From assembly GCA_021780755.1 (NCBI GenBank), contig JAJXYF010000039.1, positions 35,521 to 99,520 on the forward strand: a DNA stretch of 64,000 nucleotides, in the 5' to 3' direction. A model generated the notes under the pieces. That model saw only the letters and a list, made by a program, of their open reading frames with translations. It searched no databases and was not told the DNA's origin. Of the stretch, positions 1-11,125 are shown piece after piece; positions within the stretch are counted from its first letter, which is position 1, and each line of letters starts with the position of its first letter. The position numbers and the translations under genes were made by a program. This DNA comes from Deltaproteobacteria bacterium (GTDB lineage: Bacteria; Desulfobacterota; Binatia; Binatales; Binataceae).

Positions 1-33
1 TCGCGAGCATGGGAAAGGCAGTCCGCATAAGCA

Positions 34-66
34 ACGGGCCGCGCTCCAATCTGGAACGCGGCCCGT
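34..66. terminator. Hairpin, possible terminator
   Basis: A 14-bp stem (34-47 with 53-66, one mismatch) closes a 5-base loop. It lies downstream of the minus-strand TadG-like gene. No T-run follows on either strand, so intrinsic termination is only inferred. Confidence 0.4.
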
Positions 67-204
67 CTCGCGATCGCAGTCGCGCCAACCCTTATCGCAT
101 CACGCCGGCGCCTTTACACGCGCCTCCCTCACCCCCTCAGCCAGCCCCTCTACACCAGCCCCCCAAAGCCGCTCCCCTCCCCTCGTCGCGGACACCGACC
201 CCGG

Positions 205-1239
205 TTACTTTACGATGTAGGGCGGGATGTACGCGCCGTAACTGGTGGTTCCGCCGCCGGCCGTGGCGTTCTTGGTGAGGAACTGCACGAACTGCACGGT
301 CAGTACCTGATTGCTGCCTTGCTTCGAGATACTGTCGATCCACACCTCGGCGAAGCCCAACACCGTCACCTGGCTTGCGCCGTTGACGTTGCCCCAATTC
401 ACGATCGGCACCGTCACCAGTTGCGATTCACTGCCGGTCAAGGTTGACGGCAGGCTCCCGGCCGTGATCAAGCTATTGACGGCGCTTTGCACCGGACCCC
501 AATCCTCGCCGGTCTTGGTCGCTATCACGTCGCCGATCTTGATACTGCAAGTGCATCCGTTGGTGATATTGGTGTTCAGCAGTGAAGCGCCGCCCGCGTT
601 GGTGGGGCTTTGCGCATCGGTCCAGCCGTTGGGAAGGTTAAGCCAGCCCCAATTTCCGGGGCCATAGCTGTCGGTCATCGAGAAGGTGGTGCCGTAGGTG
701 AGCGCGTTCATGTTGGGCGTCGCGGGTATCCCGGCCGGGAACAGTCCATTATTGATCGCCGAGACCGGCGTCGGCGCCACCGCGATCGAAGTCGCGACCG
801 CGCTGTAGGGATTGCCGCGGCCGAGCACGCGCATGAAAAAGACCGGGATATTGGTGCGCTTCAACGTGACCTGGATGGTCTGCGCGCCCGCCGGCACTCC
901 CACCGGCACGACTTGCGCTGGCACGTAGATTCCGCCCTGCGTCAGGTCGGTCAGCTGCGCGAAATTGGTCAAGGCATAGGTGCAGGCAACGTTCTGCTGC
1001 TGCGTCGGATAGGCGCACGCCCCGTTAAGCGTCGGCGTCGGCAGCGTCTGCGTACTATTCTGCGCCAGAAAGTAGGTTGCGCCGGCCAGCGACGCGGCGT
1101 CCGCCGCCTTCTGCAACTGCATCCAGTTGTAATAGAGCACCCCGACGTCGGTGCTGAGCGATATCACGCCCAGGATCGTCGCGATCGCCAGCGTCATCAC
1201 CACGGCCATCTGGCCTTTGCGGAATTTGGGCAATCTCAT
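205..1239 (-). CDS. TadG-like Flp pilus-assembly protein
   Basis: The 344-residue protein starts with a short basic stretch and one hydrophobic segment (about residues 10-32). The motif DVGVLYYNWMQLQKAADAAS follows, which is the N-terminal signature of TadE/TadG-like proteins that anchor Flp-type pilus machinery in the inner membrane. The remaining roughly 290 residues are rich in Ser, Thr, Asn and Gly and are predicted periplasmic. I chose the ATG at 1237-1239 because AGGAG sits 7 bases upstream; an upstream in-frame start would add 28 residues without a better ribosome site. No other tad gene is in the window, so this is either an orphan pseudopilin-associated protein or the end of a cluster to the left. 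The family assignment is solid and the exact role is not. Confidence 0.8.
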   Translation of the reverse strand: MRLPKFRKGQMAVVMTLAIATILGVISLSTDVGVLYYNWMQLQKAADAASLAGATYFLAQNSTQTLPTPTLNGACAYPTQQQNVACTYALTNFAQLTDLTQGGIYVPAQVVPVGVPAGAQTIQVTLKRTNIPVFFMRVLGRGNPYSAVATSIAVAPTPVSAINNGLFPAGIPATPNMNALTYGTTFSMTDSYGPGNWGWLNLPNGWTDAQSPTNAGGASLLNTNITNGCTCSIKIGDVIATKTGEDWGPVQSAVNSLITAGSLPSTLTGSESQLVTVPIVNWGNVNGASQVTVLGFAEVWIDSISKQGSNQVLTVQFVQFLTKNATAGGGTTSYGAYIPPYIVK

Positions 1240-1362
1240 CGATCGTTCTCCTGAGAGTCCGACCGCCCGCGCGTGTTCGCGATAATGTCCGTTGATAGCT
1301 TTCCTGTCCGGGGATGGTTTCAACGCTGCTACGGGAAGTTCGGTACAGATACGGACTGTTTC

Positions 1363-1391
1363 ATCATTGAACCTTTCTTAGGCGCTGTCAA
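1363..1391 (-). promoter_or_regulatory. Candidate sigma70 promoter of the TadG-like gene
   Basis: On the minus strand a consensus TTGACA (1386-1391) is 17 bases from AATGAT (1363-1368). The 100 bases further upstream (about 1392-1480) are strikingly AT-rich for this genome and could act as an UP element. The predicted leader is about 115 bases. The 404-base gap 1240-1643 holds no gene that I can support. Confidence 0.5.
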
Positions 1392-1643
1392 CTGAGTAAT
1401 TTCATTTAATTATACTATTTAGTAGTAATTAGAGTTAATTACGAAAAATAAGAGTCAATTAGACCAATCTCCACCGCGTGTAACGTACCGTGGAGCGGAG
1501 TAGATTATCGACAGTGAAAGACAGCGTCAGACGGTAAGAAGGTCAATCCAATGTGAGGTTTTCTGAGAACGAAGCCGGCGCGTCCCCGGCGGCAATCGAG
1601 CGACGCGAACCTAGCCCACGGTCGGCATGGAATGCCGTAATGC

Positions 1644-2399
1644 TCAACGCACCGCCGAGAGCGCTTCAGCCAGCGAGAAGCGTCCCTCATACAGCGCCCG
1701 GCCCGTGATCGCACCGACGACGCCATCGGCAAAGAGCGGCTTGAGCGTGCGCAGGTCATCGAGCGATGCGACTCCGCCGGAAGCGATCACCGGCACGCGC
1801 GCGAGTCGTGCAGCCTCGGCGAACATCGCGACGTTGGTGCCCGACTCGGTGCCGTCGCGTGCGATGTCAGTCACGATCACGGCCGTCACGCCCGCCTCGC
1901 GAAAACGGACGACCACCTCGGCGACGGTGAGTTCGCTGGTTTCGACCCAGCCCTTGATCGCGAGTTTGCCGCCCCGCACATCGAGCGACCCGAAGATGCT
2001 CCCGGGGTAGCGCGCGCAGGCGTCGGCGATAAGTTTGGGATTAAGAAAGGCGGCCGAGCCGATCGAAACCACGTCGGCGCCGGCGTCGATCACCGCGCGG
2101 ACGGAATCGAGCGTGCGCAGGCCGCCGCTCACGTCGATGCGGCAGGCGACGGCCGCGCGAATAGCGCGCACCGACGCGAGATTGCGCGGCGCACCCGCGA
2201 TCGCGCCGTCGAGGTCAACGATATGGATTAGTTCGGCGCCGGCGGCCTCGAAGGCGCTCGCGGTGGCGGCCGGATCGGAGCCATAGACAGTCGCGCGATT
2301 CATCTCGCCGCGCAGCAGCCGGACGACCTCGCCGCCTTTCAGATCGATCGACGGTATAACGGTGAAGTGTCCGAACGGATTGGCGCCCGCCACCGTCAC
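1644..2399 (-). CDS. hisA: ProFAR isomerase HisA
   Basis: Cytoplasmic TIM-barrel isomerase of histidine synthesis that converts ProFAR to PRFAR. HisA hallmarks are visible: the N-terminal strand VIPSIDLKGGEVVRL, the central HIVDLDGA, DVSGGLRT, and the C-terminal half with VIVTDIARDGT and IASGGVASLDDL. These cover the catalytic Asp on strand 1, the second catalytic Asp on strand 5, and both half-barrel phosphate loops. I chose the GTG at 2397-2399, which overlaps the hisB stop as GTGA and gives 251 residues, close to the usual 240-250. The longer open frame upstream is hisB read in another frame. It is the last gene of hisD-hisB-hisA; hisF does not follow. Confidence 0.93.
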   Translation of the reverse strand: MTVAGANPFGHFTVIPSIDLKGGEVVRLLRGEMNRATVYGSDPAATASAFEAAGAELIHIVDLDGAIAGAPRNLASVRAIRAAVACRIDVSGGLRTLDSVRAVIDAGADVVSIGSAAFLNPKLIADACARYPGSIFGSLDVRGGKLAIKGWVETSELTVAEVVVRFREAGVTAVIVTDIARDGTESGTNVAMFAEAARLARVPVIASGGVASLDDLRTLKPLFADGVVGAITGRALYEGRFSLAEALSAVR

Positions 2400-3079
2400 G
2401 AAAGCGTGCCCTTGGTCGAGAGCACCCCGCTCAGGCGCGGTTCGATCGCGGTCGCCTGGTCCATCGCACGCGCCAGCGCCTTGAAGGTCGCCTCGACAAT
2501 ATGGTGCGGATTGCGGCCGGCGTGCAGATTCAGATGTAGATTCATGCCGGTCTCGTCGGTGAGCGCCTTCATGAAATCGTGGAGCAGAATCGTCTGGAAA
2601 TTGCCGACGCGCTCTTCCTTGATCTCGATATTGTAGGCGAGGTAGGCGCGCCCGCTGATATCGACCACGGCGGTGCACAGCGCTTCGTCGAGCGGCACGG
2701 TAGCGCTGCCAAAGCGGCGGATACCCGATCGATCGCCGAGCGCCTGGCGAAAGGCGCGCCCGAGCACGATCCCGACGTCCTCGACCGTGTGATGGTCATC
2801 GATATGCAGGTCGCCGGTGGCCGCCACGCGCAAGTCGAAAAAGCCGTGGCGCGCGAAGCTCTCGAGCATGTGATCGAGGAACGGCACTCCCGTACTGATT
2901 TCGCCGCGGCCCGTTCCGTCGAGCCGCAATCCAACCGCGACCGAGGTCTCGCGGGTCTTGCGATTAACGTCGGCGCTGCGCACGGGCAGCGAGAGCGTCG
3001 CGCCGTTCACCGCGGGAGTATCGTCGTGGGTGCGAGCGGGCGCCGCGGTCGCCGTGCGTGATTTATTCTTCGCTTCCAT
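2396..3079 (-). CDS. hisB: Imidazoleglycerol-phosphate dehydratase HisB
   Basis: Manganese-dependent dehydratase that forms imidazole-acetol phosphate in histidine synthesis. The 227-residue protein has both duplicated metal-binding motifs: DHHTVEDVGI at about residues 94-103 and NPHHIVEATFKA near 190. FLDHMLESFARHG lies in the first half. The first 38 or so residues are a low-complexity extension absent from typical 195-200-residue single-domain enzymes. There is no phosphatase domain, so this is the monofunctional bacterial form. It lies 18 bases after hisD and overlaps hisA, so the three genes are probably co-transcribed. Confidence 0.95.
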   Translation of the reverse strand: MEAKNKSRTATAAPARTHDDTPAVNGATLSLPVRSADVNRKTRETSVAVGLRLDGTGRGEISTGVPFLDHMLESFARHGFFDLRVAATGDLHIDDHHTVEDVGIVLGRAFRQALGDRSGIRRFGSATVPLDEALCTAVVDISGRAYLAYNIEIKEERVGNFQTILLHDFMKALTDETGMNLHLNLHAGRNPHHIVEATFKALARAMDQATAIEPRLSGVLSTKGTLS

Positions 3080-3097
3080 CGGGGTCTTGATCGAGCT

Positions 3098-4516
3098 TCA
3101 TACGTTCGGTTTTCCGGTTGTCTCAATGTCCATCGGCTTCCGCGTACTCGCCGCCGGATCTTTCACCTTGCGACCGCGCGGCTTGACGCGGTGTCGCGTG
3201 CCAACTCCGTTCGAGGCCGCCGGCGCCAGCCGCAACTCCATCGCACGCGCGTGCCCCTCGAACCCCTCCATCCGGGCCAGTCGCGCGACCGTGGGTCCGA
3301 GTGCCTTCAGCGCATCCGCCGACGCCTCGATTATACTGGTTCGCTTGAGGAAGTCGTAGGAACCCAGCGGCGAGGCGAAGCGGGCCGAGCCGCCGGTCGG
3401 CAACACGTGATTCGGGCCGGCCAGGTAATCGCCGAGCGGCGCGGGGCTCCGTGCGCCGACAAAGACCGCACCCGCCGCCGTCACATGCTTGAGCCAGCGT
3501 GCGGGCTGGGCAATATCGAGTTCCAGATGTTCGGGCGCGATCCGATTGGCCAGCGCGACCGCCTCTTCGAGATTCTTCACCACCACCGCCGCGCCACGCT
3601 TGGCGAGCACCGCTGCCACGGTCGAGGCGCGCGGCAGGTCGGCCAGTGCGCGATCGATCGCCGCGATCACCGCCAGCGCGAGCGGACGCGACGGCGTGAC
3701 CAGCACCGCCGACTCGTCGCCCGAGCCGTGCTCGGCCTGCGCGATGAGATCCGCCGCGACCCAGGCGGGATGCGCATGCGCGTCGGCGACCACCAGCACT
3801 TCGCTGGGTCCCGCCATTTTGTCGATATCGATAACGCCATAGACCATCCGCTTGGCCGCCTGCACCCACGCGTTACCGGGACCGACGACCTTGTCCACCG
3901 CGGGGACACTCGCGGTGCCATACGCGAGCGCGGCGATCGCCTGCGCGCCGCCGATTCGATAGACCTCGTCAACCCCCGCGATCGCCGCGGCCGCGAGTGC
4001 GACCGAACGGTCGCCGTCCTTTGAGGCGGGCGAGACCATCACGATTTCGCGGACCCCGGCGACCCGCGCGGGAATCGCGTTCATCAGCACCGACGATGGG
4101 TACGCACCCATGCCGCCGGGCACGTAAATCCCGACGCGATCGAGCGGCCGCACCATCTGGCCGAGGCGCATGCCGAAGCCGTCGCGATAGCTGAACGACC
4201 GCTCGAGCGTATGCCGATGGAACTCCGCGATGCGCCGGGCAGCGAGTTCCAGCGCGCGCCGATCCGCGCTGGGCAAGGCGTCGCGCGCCGCCGCAAGTTC
4301 CTCGCTGGAAACCCGCAGACGCGCGCGTGTCAACTTTACGCCGTCGAACTTGCGCGTCAGCTCGATCAGCGCACGATCGCCGCGCCGCCGTACCGCATCG
4401 ATAATCGCGGCGACGTCGCGATCGACGCCGCCACCAGTGTCGCCGCGCCGGCGCGTGAGCGCGTCGAGGAAGCGGGCGCATTCAGCGGAGGCTGAGTCGA
4501 GCAGGCGCAGTGTCAT
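3098..4516 (-). CDS. hisD: Histidinol dehydrogenase HisD
   Basis: Zinc and NAD-dependent enzyme for the last two oxidations of histidine synthesis. Conserved blocks are in order: the GIYVPGG motif, the NAD/zinc region [25 protein letters not shown], and the C-terminal [19 protein letters not shown] with FLKRTS. The zinc ligands (Gln/His in QAEH, the later His and Asp) are present. The length of 472 is about 40 longer than usual because of a basic C-terminal tail after residue 430 that matches nothing I recognise. It lies 71 bases downstream of murA. Many bacteria have hisG here, but none is present. Confidence 0.95.
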   Translation of the reverse strand: MTLRLLDSASAECARFLDALTRRRGDTGGGVDRDVAAIIDAVRRRGDRALIELTRKFDGVKLTRARLRVSSEELAAARDALPSADRRALELAARRIAEFHRHTLERSFSYRDGFGMRLGQMVRPLDRVGIYVPGGMGAYPSSVLMNAIPARVAGVREIVMVSPASKDGDRSVALAAAAIAGVDEVYRIGGAQAIAALAYGTASVPAVDKVVGPGNAWVQAAKRMVYGVIDIDKMAGPSEVLVVADAHAHPAWVAADLIAQAEHGSGDESAVLVTPSRPLALAVIAAIDRALADLPRASTVAAVLAKRGAAVVVKNLEEAVALANRIAPEHLELDIAQPARWLKHVTAAGAVFVGARSPAPLGDYLAGPNHVLPTGGSARFASPLGSYDFLKRTSIIEASADALKALGPTVARLARMEGFEGHARAMELRLAPAASNGVGTRHRVKPRGRKVKDPAASTRKPMDIETTGKPNV

Positions 4517-4587
4517 GGCCGTGAGCCGCGATGGCGATCAAGGTGTTGAGCCAAAATACCCATCAAAAAAGCGTCAATCACTGAAAA

Positions 4588-5844
<1,257 letters not shown>

Positions 5845-6087
5845 TGGGAACAGTGCACCCGCCGCGCCCGCAGAGGCGGCGGCCCCGCGCTGAACCGACA
5901 TTGTGCCAAAGCGCGGCGGCGAAGGCACGCGGCCCCCACGCAATAAATTGACGCAGGCCTAACCTCGCGTTCATTTGCGGTCGGCATGCGGGGGTCGCAT
6001 TGCGCGACCGAAACCAACTAGAGTTGAGATCGACACCTAGGGCACAACCGCAACGATCGCAAGCGGGGGCTTAACCGGGAGGACACG

Positions 6088-6348
6088 ATGGGCATTCTCT
6101 CATGGATCGTCATCGGGCTGATCGCTGGTTTCATCGGTAGCAAGATCGTCAACAAAAGCGGTGAAGGGCTGATTCGCGACATCATCCTGGGCATCGTCGG
6201 CGCATTCGTCGGCGGCTGGATCTTCAGCATGATGGGTGCGACCGGCGTTTCCGGAGTTAACCTTTACAGTATCTTCGTCGCGGTGGTCGGCGCGATAATC
6301 GTACTGGTCGCTTATCACGCGATCTTCGGGCAACGGGCCACCGCCTGA
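6088..6348 (+). CDS. GlsB/YeaQ/YmgE-type membrane stress protein
   Basis: An 86-residue protein made almost entirely of three hydrophobic segments with glycine-zipper character: ILSWIVIGLIAGFIGSKI, then ILGIVGAFVGGWIF, then a C-terminal segment. This is the GlsB/YeaQ/YmgE (transglycosylase-associated) family of small inner-membrane proteins induced by stress. Its biochemical role is unknown. GGGAGG lies 5 bases upstream of the ATG. It is the only plus-strand gene in this 7-kb block and splits prmC from murA. The 243-base divergent gap to murA probably holds promoters for both. Confidence 0.88.
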   Translation: MGILSWIVIGLIAGFIGSKIVNKSGEGLIRDIILGIVGAFVGGWIFSMMGATGVSGVNLYSIFVAVVGAIIVLVAYHAIFGQRATA

Positions 6349-6435
6349 TTTCAATTAACCGCGCGCCGACCGTGCTCGCTAATCGCTCGATGATGGGCGG
6401 CCTGCGCGCGTGGCAGGCGCAAGCGGCTCGCAAAG

Positions 6436-7323
6436 TCAGGAGCGGCGCGCGACGACAACGCGAGGGATTCCGGCCAGGTCGTTGACCACGGTGATGATTT
6501 CGCCCAGGCCAGCGGCGCGGAAGATTGTCGCGACCTCGGTGGCCTGTCCCTCCCCGACCTCGACCATCAGCGACCCGCCGGGCGTGAGATGGATGGTCGC
6601 ATCGAGTGCGATGCGCCGGTAGAGATCGAGGCCGTCGGGGCCGCCGGCGAGCGCCGCGCGCGGTTCGTAATCGCGAATTTCCGGCGCCAGCGATGCGATC
6701 TCGGCGTCGCGGACGTACGGCGGATTGCTGACGATCAGGTCGAAGCGTCCGATCGCCTCGCCGCTATCGATCACAGTCCAGCAATCGGCACGGCGAAACT
6801 CGACCCGCGCGGCAACGCCGACCCGTATCGCGTTCCGTGCCGCAACCGCAATCGCGGCCGCTGAGACGTCGGTGGCGACAATTTGCGTATTGCGCTCGAC
6901 GGCCGCGATCGCGAGCGCGATCGCTCCAGAGCCGGTGCCAAGGTCGATCACGCGTAACGCCTTACGCTCCTTTATAAATGTGAGCGCGGTGGTGACGAGC
7001 GTTTCGGTTTCCGGTCGCGGAATCAAGACTTCAGGCGTTACTTCAAGATCGATCGAATAGAATTCCCGCCGCCCAACGATATACGCCAGCGGCATCCGCG
7101 CCACCCGCTTATCGATTAGCCTCGCGTACCGTTCCCGCAAGCCGTCGTCGATCGCGATCGTAGTGGCGATCAGGCGCTCGCGCGTTACTCCCGCCGCAAA
7201 CGCCATCAGCAGTTCAGCGTCGAGGCGCGAATCTTCCACCCCGGCCGCGTTCAGCCGCATGGCAGCATCTTCAATAAGAGCTTTAAGTTGAACCGCTGTG
7301 CTGCGATCCGATGCGGCGGTCAT
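6436..7323 (-). CDS. prmC: Release factor glutamine N5-methyltransferase PrmC
   Basis: SAM-dependent methyltransferase that modifies the Gln of the GGQ loop in RF1 and RF2. The N-terminal helical substrate domain (about residues 1-80) precedes a Rossmann fold. That fold has VIDLGTGSGAIALAIA for SAM and the signature SNPPYVRDAEI, where NPPY binds the target glutamine. YIVGRREFYS and LIPRPETETLV are also typical. The length of 295 is normal. It starts 24 bases after prfA, the gene for its own substrate, on the same strand, which supports both calls. Confidence 0.95.
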   Translation of the reverse strand: MTAASDRSTAVQLKALIEDAAMRLNAAGVEDSRLDAELLMAFAAGVTRERLIATTIAIDDGLRERYARLIDKRVARMPLAYIVGRREFYSIDLEVTPEVLIPRPETETLVTTALTFIKERKALRVIDLGTGSGAIALAIAAVERNTQIVATDVSAAAIAVAARNAIRVGVAARVEFRRADCWTVIDSGEAIGRFDLIVSNPPYVRDAEIASLAPEIRDYEPRAALAGGPDGLDLYRRIALDATIHLTPGGSLMVEVGEGQATEVATIFRAAGLGEIITVVNDLAGIPRVVVARRS

Positions 7324-7347
7324 TTGTGGCGCAAAATCGGTCGCGCG

Positions 7348-8409
7348 TCAGGCTCCGAGTGCGGCGGCCTGTTCTTTGGTGTTGAGCGCGTCGATGAGCG
7401 GATCGATCGCGCCGTCCATCACCTGGTCGAGTTGATGAAGCGTCAGGTTAACGCGATGGTCGGTGACCCGTGATTGCGGGAAATTATAGGTCCGGATGCG
7501 CTCCGAGCGGTCGCCCGTGCCGACCATCGAACGTCGCGTCTCGGCGGTCTTGGCGTCCTGCTCGGCGTGGGCCAATTCGAGCAAACGGGCGCGCAGGATC
7601 TTGAGCGCGCGCGCCTTGTTCTTGTGCTGCGATTTCTCGTCGCGGCAGATGATCACCATCCCGCTCGGCACGTGCGTGATGCGCACCGCCGAATCGGTGG
7701 TGTTCACGCTCTGACCGCCGGGGCCAGACGCGCGCATCACGTCGATGCGCAGGTCTTTTTCCTCGTTGATATTGACCTCGACCTCGTCGGCCTCGGGCAT
7801 CACCACCACGGTCACCGCCGACGTATGGATACGCCCGGAGCCCTCGGTCGCCGGCACTCGCTGCACGCGATGCACTCCGCCTTCGAACTTGAGCCTGCTG
7901 TAGGCGCCGCGTCCGGCCACCAGCGCAACGACTTCCTTGATACCGCCGAGGCCGGTCGTGCTCAAGCTGAGCGATTCGATTTTCCAATTGTGACGCTCCG
8001 CATAGCGCGTGTACAAGCGGAACAGCTCGCCGGCAAACAGCGACGCTTCCTCGCCACCGGTCCCCGCACGAATTTCAAGCACTACGTTGCGTTCGTCGTT
8101 CGGGTCGCGCGGCGCGAGCAGCAGCTTGAGCCGCTCCTCGACCGCAGCCTGCTGCTTTTGCATCGAGGGCAATTCGGCCTTGGCGAGGTCGCGCAACTCC
8201 GCGTCGTCGCCTTCGAGCACCGCGCGATGTTCGCCAATCTCGTTGAGAATTCGCCGATACTCGCGAATCGCGCCGACCACCTCGCCGAGCTGCGAACGCT
8301 CCTTGGCGGCGACCGCGTACTCGCGATTGTTCGCGATTACCGCCGGATCGTTCATGCGCCGTTCGAGTTCGGCGTACCGATCTTCTATTCCCTTGAGTTT
8401 GTCGAGCAT
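7348..8409 (-). CDS. prfA: Peptide chain release factor 1
   Basis: Class I release factor for UAA and UAG codons. The codon-reading tripeptide PAT is visible in VQRVPATEGSGRIHTS, which marks RF1 rather than RF2. The catalytic loop is ASGPGGQSVNTTDSAVRITH. The length of 353 matches the family. No internal frameshift is present, as expected for RF1. The gene lies between rpmE and prmC on the minus strand. Confidence 0.97.
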   Translation of the reverse strand: MLDKLKGIEDRYAELERRMNDPAVIANNREYAVAAKERSQLGEVVGAIREYRRILNEIGEHRAVLEGDDAELRDLAKAELPSMQKQQAAVEERLKLLLAPRDPNDERNVVLEIRAGTGGEEASLFAGELFRLYTRYAERHNWKIESLSLSTTGLGGIKEVVALVAGRGAYSRLKFEGGVHRVQRVPATEGSGRIHTSAVTVVVMPEADEVEVNINEEKDLRIDVMRASGPGGQSVNTTDSAVRITHVPSGMVIICRDEKSQHKNKARALKILRARLLELAHAEQDAKTAETRRSMVGTGDRSERIRTYNFPQSRVTDHRVNLTLHQLDQVMDGAIDPLIDALNTKEQAAALGA

Positions 8410-8533
8410 TGACGGTCAGACCGCAAGTTTGCCCAGTAGATAAAAGAAACGGCGCTCGGCTTGCGCCGGCGCCGGACCGCATCTCCCACGCACCCGGACG
8501 CTTGCGCGGCCACCGGCGGCAGGAGTTTCAATG

Positions 8534-8734
8534 CTACTTAACGCCGTACTTGCGCTTGAAGCGCTCCACCCGGCCGGCGGTGTCGACCAGCCGCTGCGTG
8601 CCGGTATAGAAGGGATGGCAATTCGAGCAGACCTCGACGCGGATATCGGCCAGCGTCGAATGGGTCTCGAAGGTATTGCCGCAAGCGCAAGTCACCACGC
8701 TGCGGCGGTACTTTGGATGGATTCCAGCTTTCAT
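8534..8734 (-). CDS. rpmE: 50S ribosomal protein L31
   Basis: A 66-residue L31 with its zinc ligands intact: CACG near residue 14 and [10 protein letters not shown] in the second half. It is therefore the zinc-containing paralog rather than the zinc-free form made under zinc limitation. The end (VERFKRKYG) is typical. The ATG at 8732-8734 begins MKAGIHPKY, the family N-terminus. An upstream in-frame extension of 35 residues has no L31 counterpart. It is probably the first gene of rpmE-prfA-prmC. Confidence 0.95.
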   Translation of the reverse strand: MKAGIHPKYRRSVVTCACGNTFETHSTLADIRVEVCSNCHPFYTGTQRLVDTAGRVERFKRKYGVK

Positions 8735-8964
8735 CTGACTCTCTAAGCCTGTTTGCACTCCGCTTTCAACCATACCATCGCCCATCCGCTTGCACAATTC
8801 ACCCTCGCGCGGCTCCCCCGGAATCACCCGACTCTCCACGTTCGCGGTGTTTCGCCGGTATTTCCTGGCCGCCGTGCGTCGATGGGCGCCGACGCAAGGG
8901 CCAATCTAAGCATCCTTCGCGGCGCGCGCACGGGTTCCTTTTCCGCCTGATGTCAAACAAAGAT

Positions 8965-8994
8965 TTGTAAGTCGGCGCCTTTACAGACTAGAAT
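8965..8994 (+). promoter_or_regulatory. Candidate promoter for the lipoprotein gene at 9046
   Basis: TTGTAA (8965-8970) is separated by 18 bases from TAGAAT (8989-8994) and points to the gene at 9046. The predicted transcript start near 9001 gives a leader of about 45 bases. This is a motif reading only. Confidence 0.4.
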
Positions 8995-9045
8995 GGCGCG
9001 CTCCAAGAATCCGAACCGGGATTCAGACCGGGATTATGAATTGAC

Positions 9046-9837
9046 GTGGTGACGATGCAAGGAGGGATCGCGGCGGCCATTTCAGCAGCTTTCACACTCG
9101 CCGCCCTGACCCTTCTGGCCGGATGCGGGGCGGCTGGCAATCAGGCCAACCATCAAGTGAAGGGCGCCGGCCTCAATCCGTCAGTTGTCAGCACCGACGC
9201 GGCCACTGGCACGACCAACGAAGGGACTCGCGTGATTACGAATCTGTCGCAGCTGTCATCGACGCCCACGGGGGTTCCCGCGCTTGACCCGCAGAGTCTC
9301 GTCAATGGGGCGGGGAGCCTGCGCGACGACTCCGCGCCGAGCGCCGACAATGCGCAGAGTATCGCCGACGCCAACCTCGATCACCTGTATCTTTCCAAGC
9401 AGCACAGCGCCGTCAACGGCGGCGAGGCGCGGGCCCCCGGCGATCGCACCCTGCTCAACGCGAAGGCCCGTGAATTCCCTGAATTTTCCTACGCCCTGCT
9501 CAACCAAACCCTCGTCGCCGCGCAGGAACTCGAAGCCCAAAAGCTCCAGGATCACCCGCTCCCCGATGACATCAAACCGATCATCCTGGTCGCCGTGATG
9601 ACCCCCGAAGGCAAACTTATCGACCTATCCATCGAACAACATACCGGGGTTGGCGAGGTTGACCGGGTCCTCATCGACGCCTGCAAAAAAGGTCTGTGGG
9701 CGATGAATCCGCCCAAGGCCGCGCTCGCCGCAAACGACACCTACCGCTTGCGCTTCGAGGCGGTGATCAGAAACCACAGCTATGACCTACAGGGTAATTA
9801 CCACTATATAACGCACGTCGGATTGGCCCTCTTGTAA
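9046..9837 (+). CDS. Lipoprotein with TonB-C-like terminal domain
   Basis: A 263-residue protein with a hydrophobic leader ending in a lipobox (LLAGC, Cys near residue 27), so it is predicted to be a lipid-anchored envelope protein. Residues 28-150 are polar and low in order. The last 90 or so residues (VAVMTPEGKLIDLSIEQHTG, then VLIDACKKGLWAMNPPKAAL) resemble the TonB C-terminal fold, in which a variable/constant residue pattern precedes a W-x-PP turn. No TonB transmembrane anchor or Pro-rich spacer is present, so a role in energy transduction is not claimed. The GTG at 9046 is followed by an in-frame ATG at 9055; either could be the start. Confidence 0.65.
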   Translation: MVTMQGGIAAAISAAFTLAALTLLAGCGAAGNQANHQVKGAGLNPSVVSTDAATGTTNEGTRVITNLSQLSSTPTGVPALDPQSLVNGAGSLRDDSAPSADNAQSIADANLDHLYLSKQHSAVNGGEARAPGDRTLLNAKAREFPEFSYALLNQTLVAAQELEAQKLQDHPLPDDIKPIILVAVMTPEGKLIDLSIEQHTGVGEVDRVLIDACKKGLWAMNPPKAALAANDTYRLRFEAVIRNHSYDLQGNYHYITHVGLALL

Positions 9838-9940
9838 TCGCGGATCGTGTGGACTGCGCGCGGCTAAAGGAACTGATTAAGTTAACGGGCGGATTGGGTG
9901 GAGAGGACGGGCATCGAACGAAGCATGACCAACAAGGAAT

Positions 9941-11116
9941 ATGATTAAGGCGCCACTCAGACTGATCTCGATGACTTCAGCGAAAATGCTCCGTGGACCC
10001 TGGCGCAATTACCGCCCGCGCCCCGGCCTTTCCGTGCCGATCGTCACCGTCCTCGATCGCAACGGCAACGTCGTGGCCGACGAACAGCGCGCGGTGGTTC
10101 GCTATGCGATCCAGCAAGGCGCCGGCGCCGACATCATTTTCGCGGCCGGCACCACCGGCGAATGGAACCGCATCGATAACGCCCGCCGCCAACTCGTCGC
10201 CCGCATCGCGGTTGACGAATGCCGCATCGCGGCCCGCGCCGGCCGCCGCGTCGAGGGCTGGGTCGGCATCACCGGACACACCCGCGCGGAGACCCTCGAG
10301 AACCTCGATCACGCTATCGAGATCTCCGCCGACGCCGCCGTCGTCGCGCCCCTTTCGATCACCGACATTGACGATCCGGTCGATTTCGTCAAGCGCGAGA
10401 TCGCCGCCGTCTTCGCCCGCACCGGCCGCCAGTTGCCGATCTTTCTTTACGACAACGAGGACATCGCCGCCGCCGGCAAGGCCGCCCATCTGCATACCCG
10501 CGACGTCAAGCAGATGAGCGAGCTTCCATACGTGCGCGGCATCAAAGTCACCGCCGGCAAGGCCGTCCTCGGCAACTACACGCGCGCCGCCGCCCACTTC
10601 AAGCGCCGGGGCGATTTCGCCATCTATCCCGGCAACGCTTACCTCATCTTCGACCTCTTCATGCCGTCGGACGGTCTCGTGCGCCGCCTCCGCAACGTCT
10701 GGAATCATTACCTCACGCAAGACGCCCTGCCCTACGGCGTGGTCGCCGGCGCCGCCAATCTGATGCCTCGCGAATGGCAACGCGCATGGCAGGTCTGCCG
10801 CGTCGGCGACGGCCCCATGATCGATCGCTACCGGATCATCATGGAGGAGTTTCGCGAGGCCTCCGTCTTTCTCCGTGGCACCCGCATCTACCGCCCGACC
10901 GTCGCCTGCCTCAAGGCCGGGCTGCGGCACCTCGGCGTGATTTCCAGCGACGCCGTCGCCGCCGGGACTCCCGCCCTCGAACCCGATCAGCGCCGCGAGT
11001 TCATTCGCCGCTTCAACGAGATCCGCCGCCGCGCCTGCGCCACCCTTGAGCCCGAATGGCAATCCACCTTGATGAAGCCGCGGATCGCCTCCGCCCGGTC
11101 GCTCCTCCAGGCCTGA
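9941..11116 (+). CDS. DapA/NanA-family lyase
   Basis: A TIM-barrel class I aldolase of the dihydrodipicolinate synthase/N-acetylneuraminate lyase family. The family GTTGE loop (FAAGTTGEWNRI), the Tyr of strand 5 (FLYDNEDI) and the Schiff-base Lys in VRGIKVTAGK (about residue 202) are visible. At 391 residues it is about 90 longer than DapA, with a C-terminal helical extension of unknown role. True lysine synthesis is unlikely: it sits 9 bases upstream of a sugar kinase-isomerase fusion, so a 2-keto-3-deoxy sugar acid or similar substrate is inferred. The start is uncertain; in-frame ATGs at 9971 and 9986 are alternatives. Confidence 0.8.
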   Translation: MIKAPLRLISMTSAKMLRGPWRNYRPRPGLSVPIVTVLDRNGNVVADEQRAVVRYAIQQGAGADIIFAAGTTGEWNRIDNARRQLVARIAVDECRIAARAGRRVEGWVGITGHTRAETLENLDHAIEISADAAVVAPLSITDIDDPVDFVKREIAAVFARTGRQLPIFLYDNEDIAAAGKAAHLHTRDVKQMSELPYVRGIKVTAGKAVLGNYTRAAAHFKRRGDFAIYPGNAYLIFDLFMPSDGLVRRLRNVWNHYLTQDALPYGVVAGAANLMPREWQRAWQVCRVGDGPMIDRYRIIMEEFREASVFLRGTRIYRPTVACLKAGLRHLGVISSDAVAAGTPALEPDQRREFIRRFNEIRRRACATLEPEWQSTLMKPRIASARSLLQA

Positions 11117-11125
11117 GACCCGCGG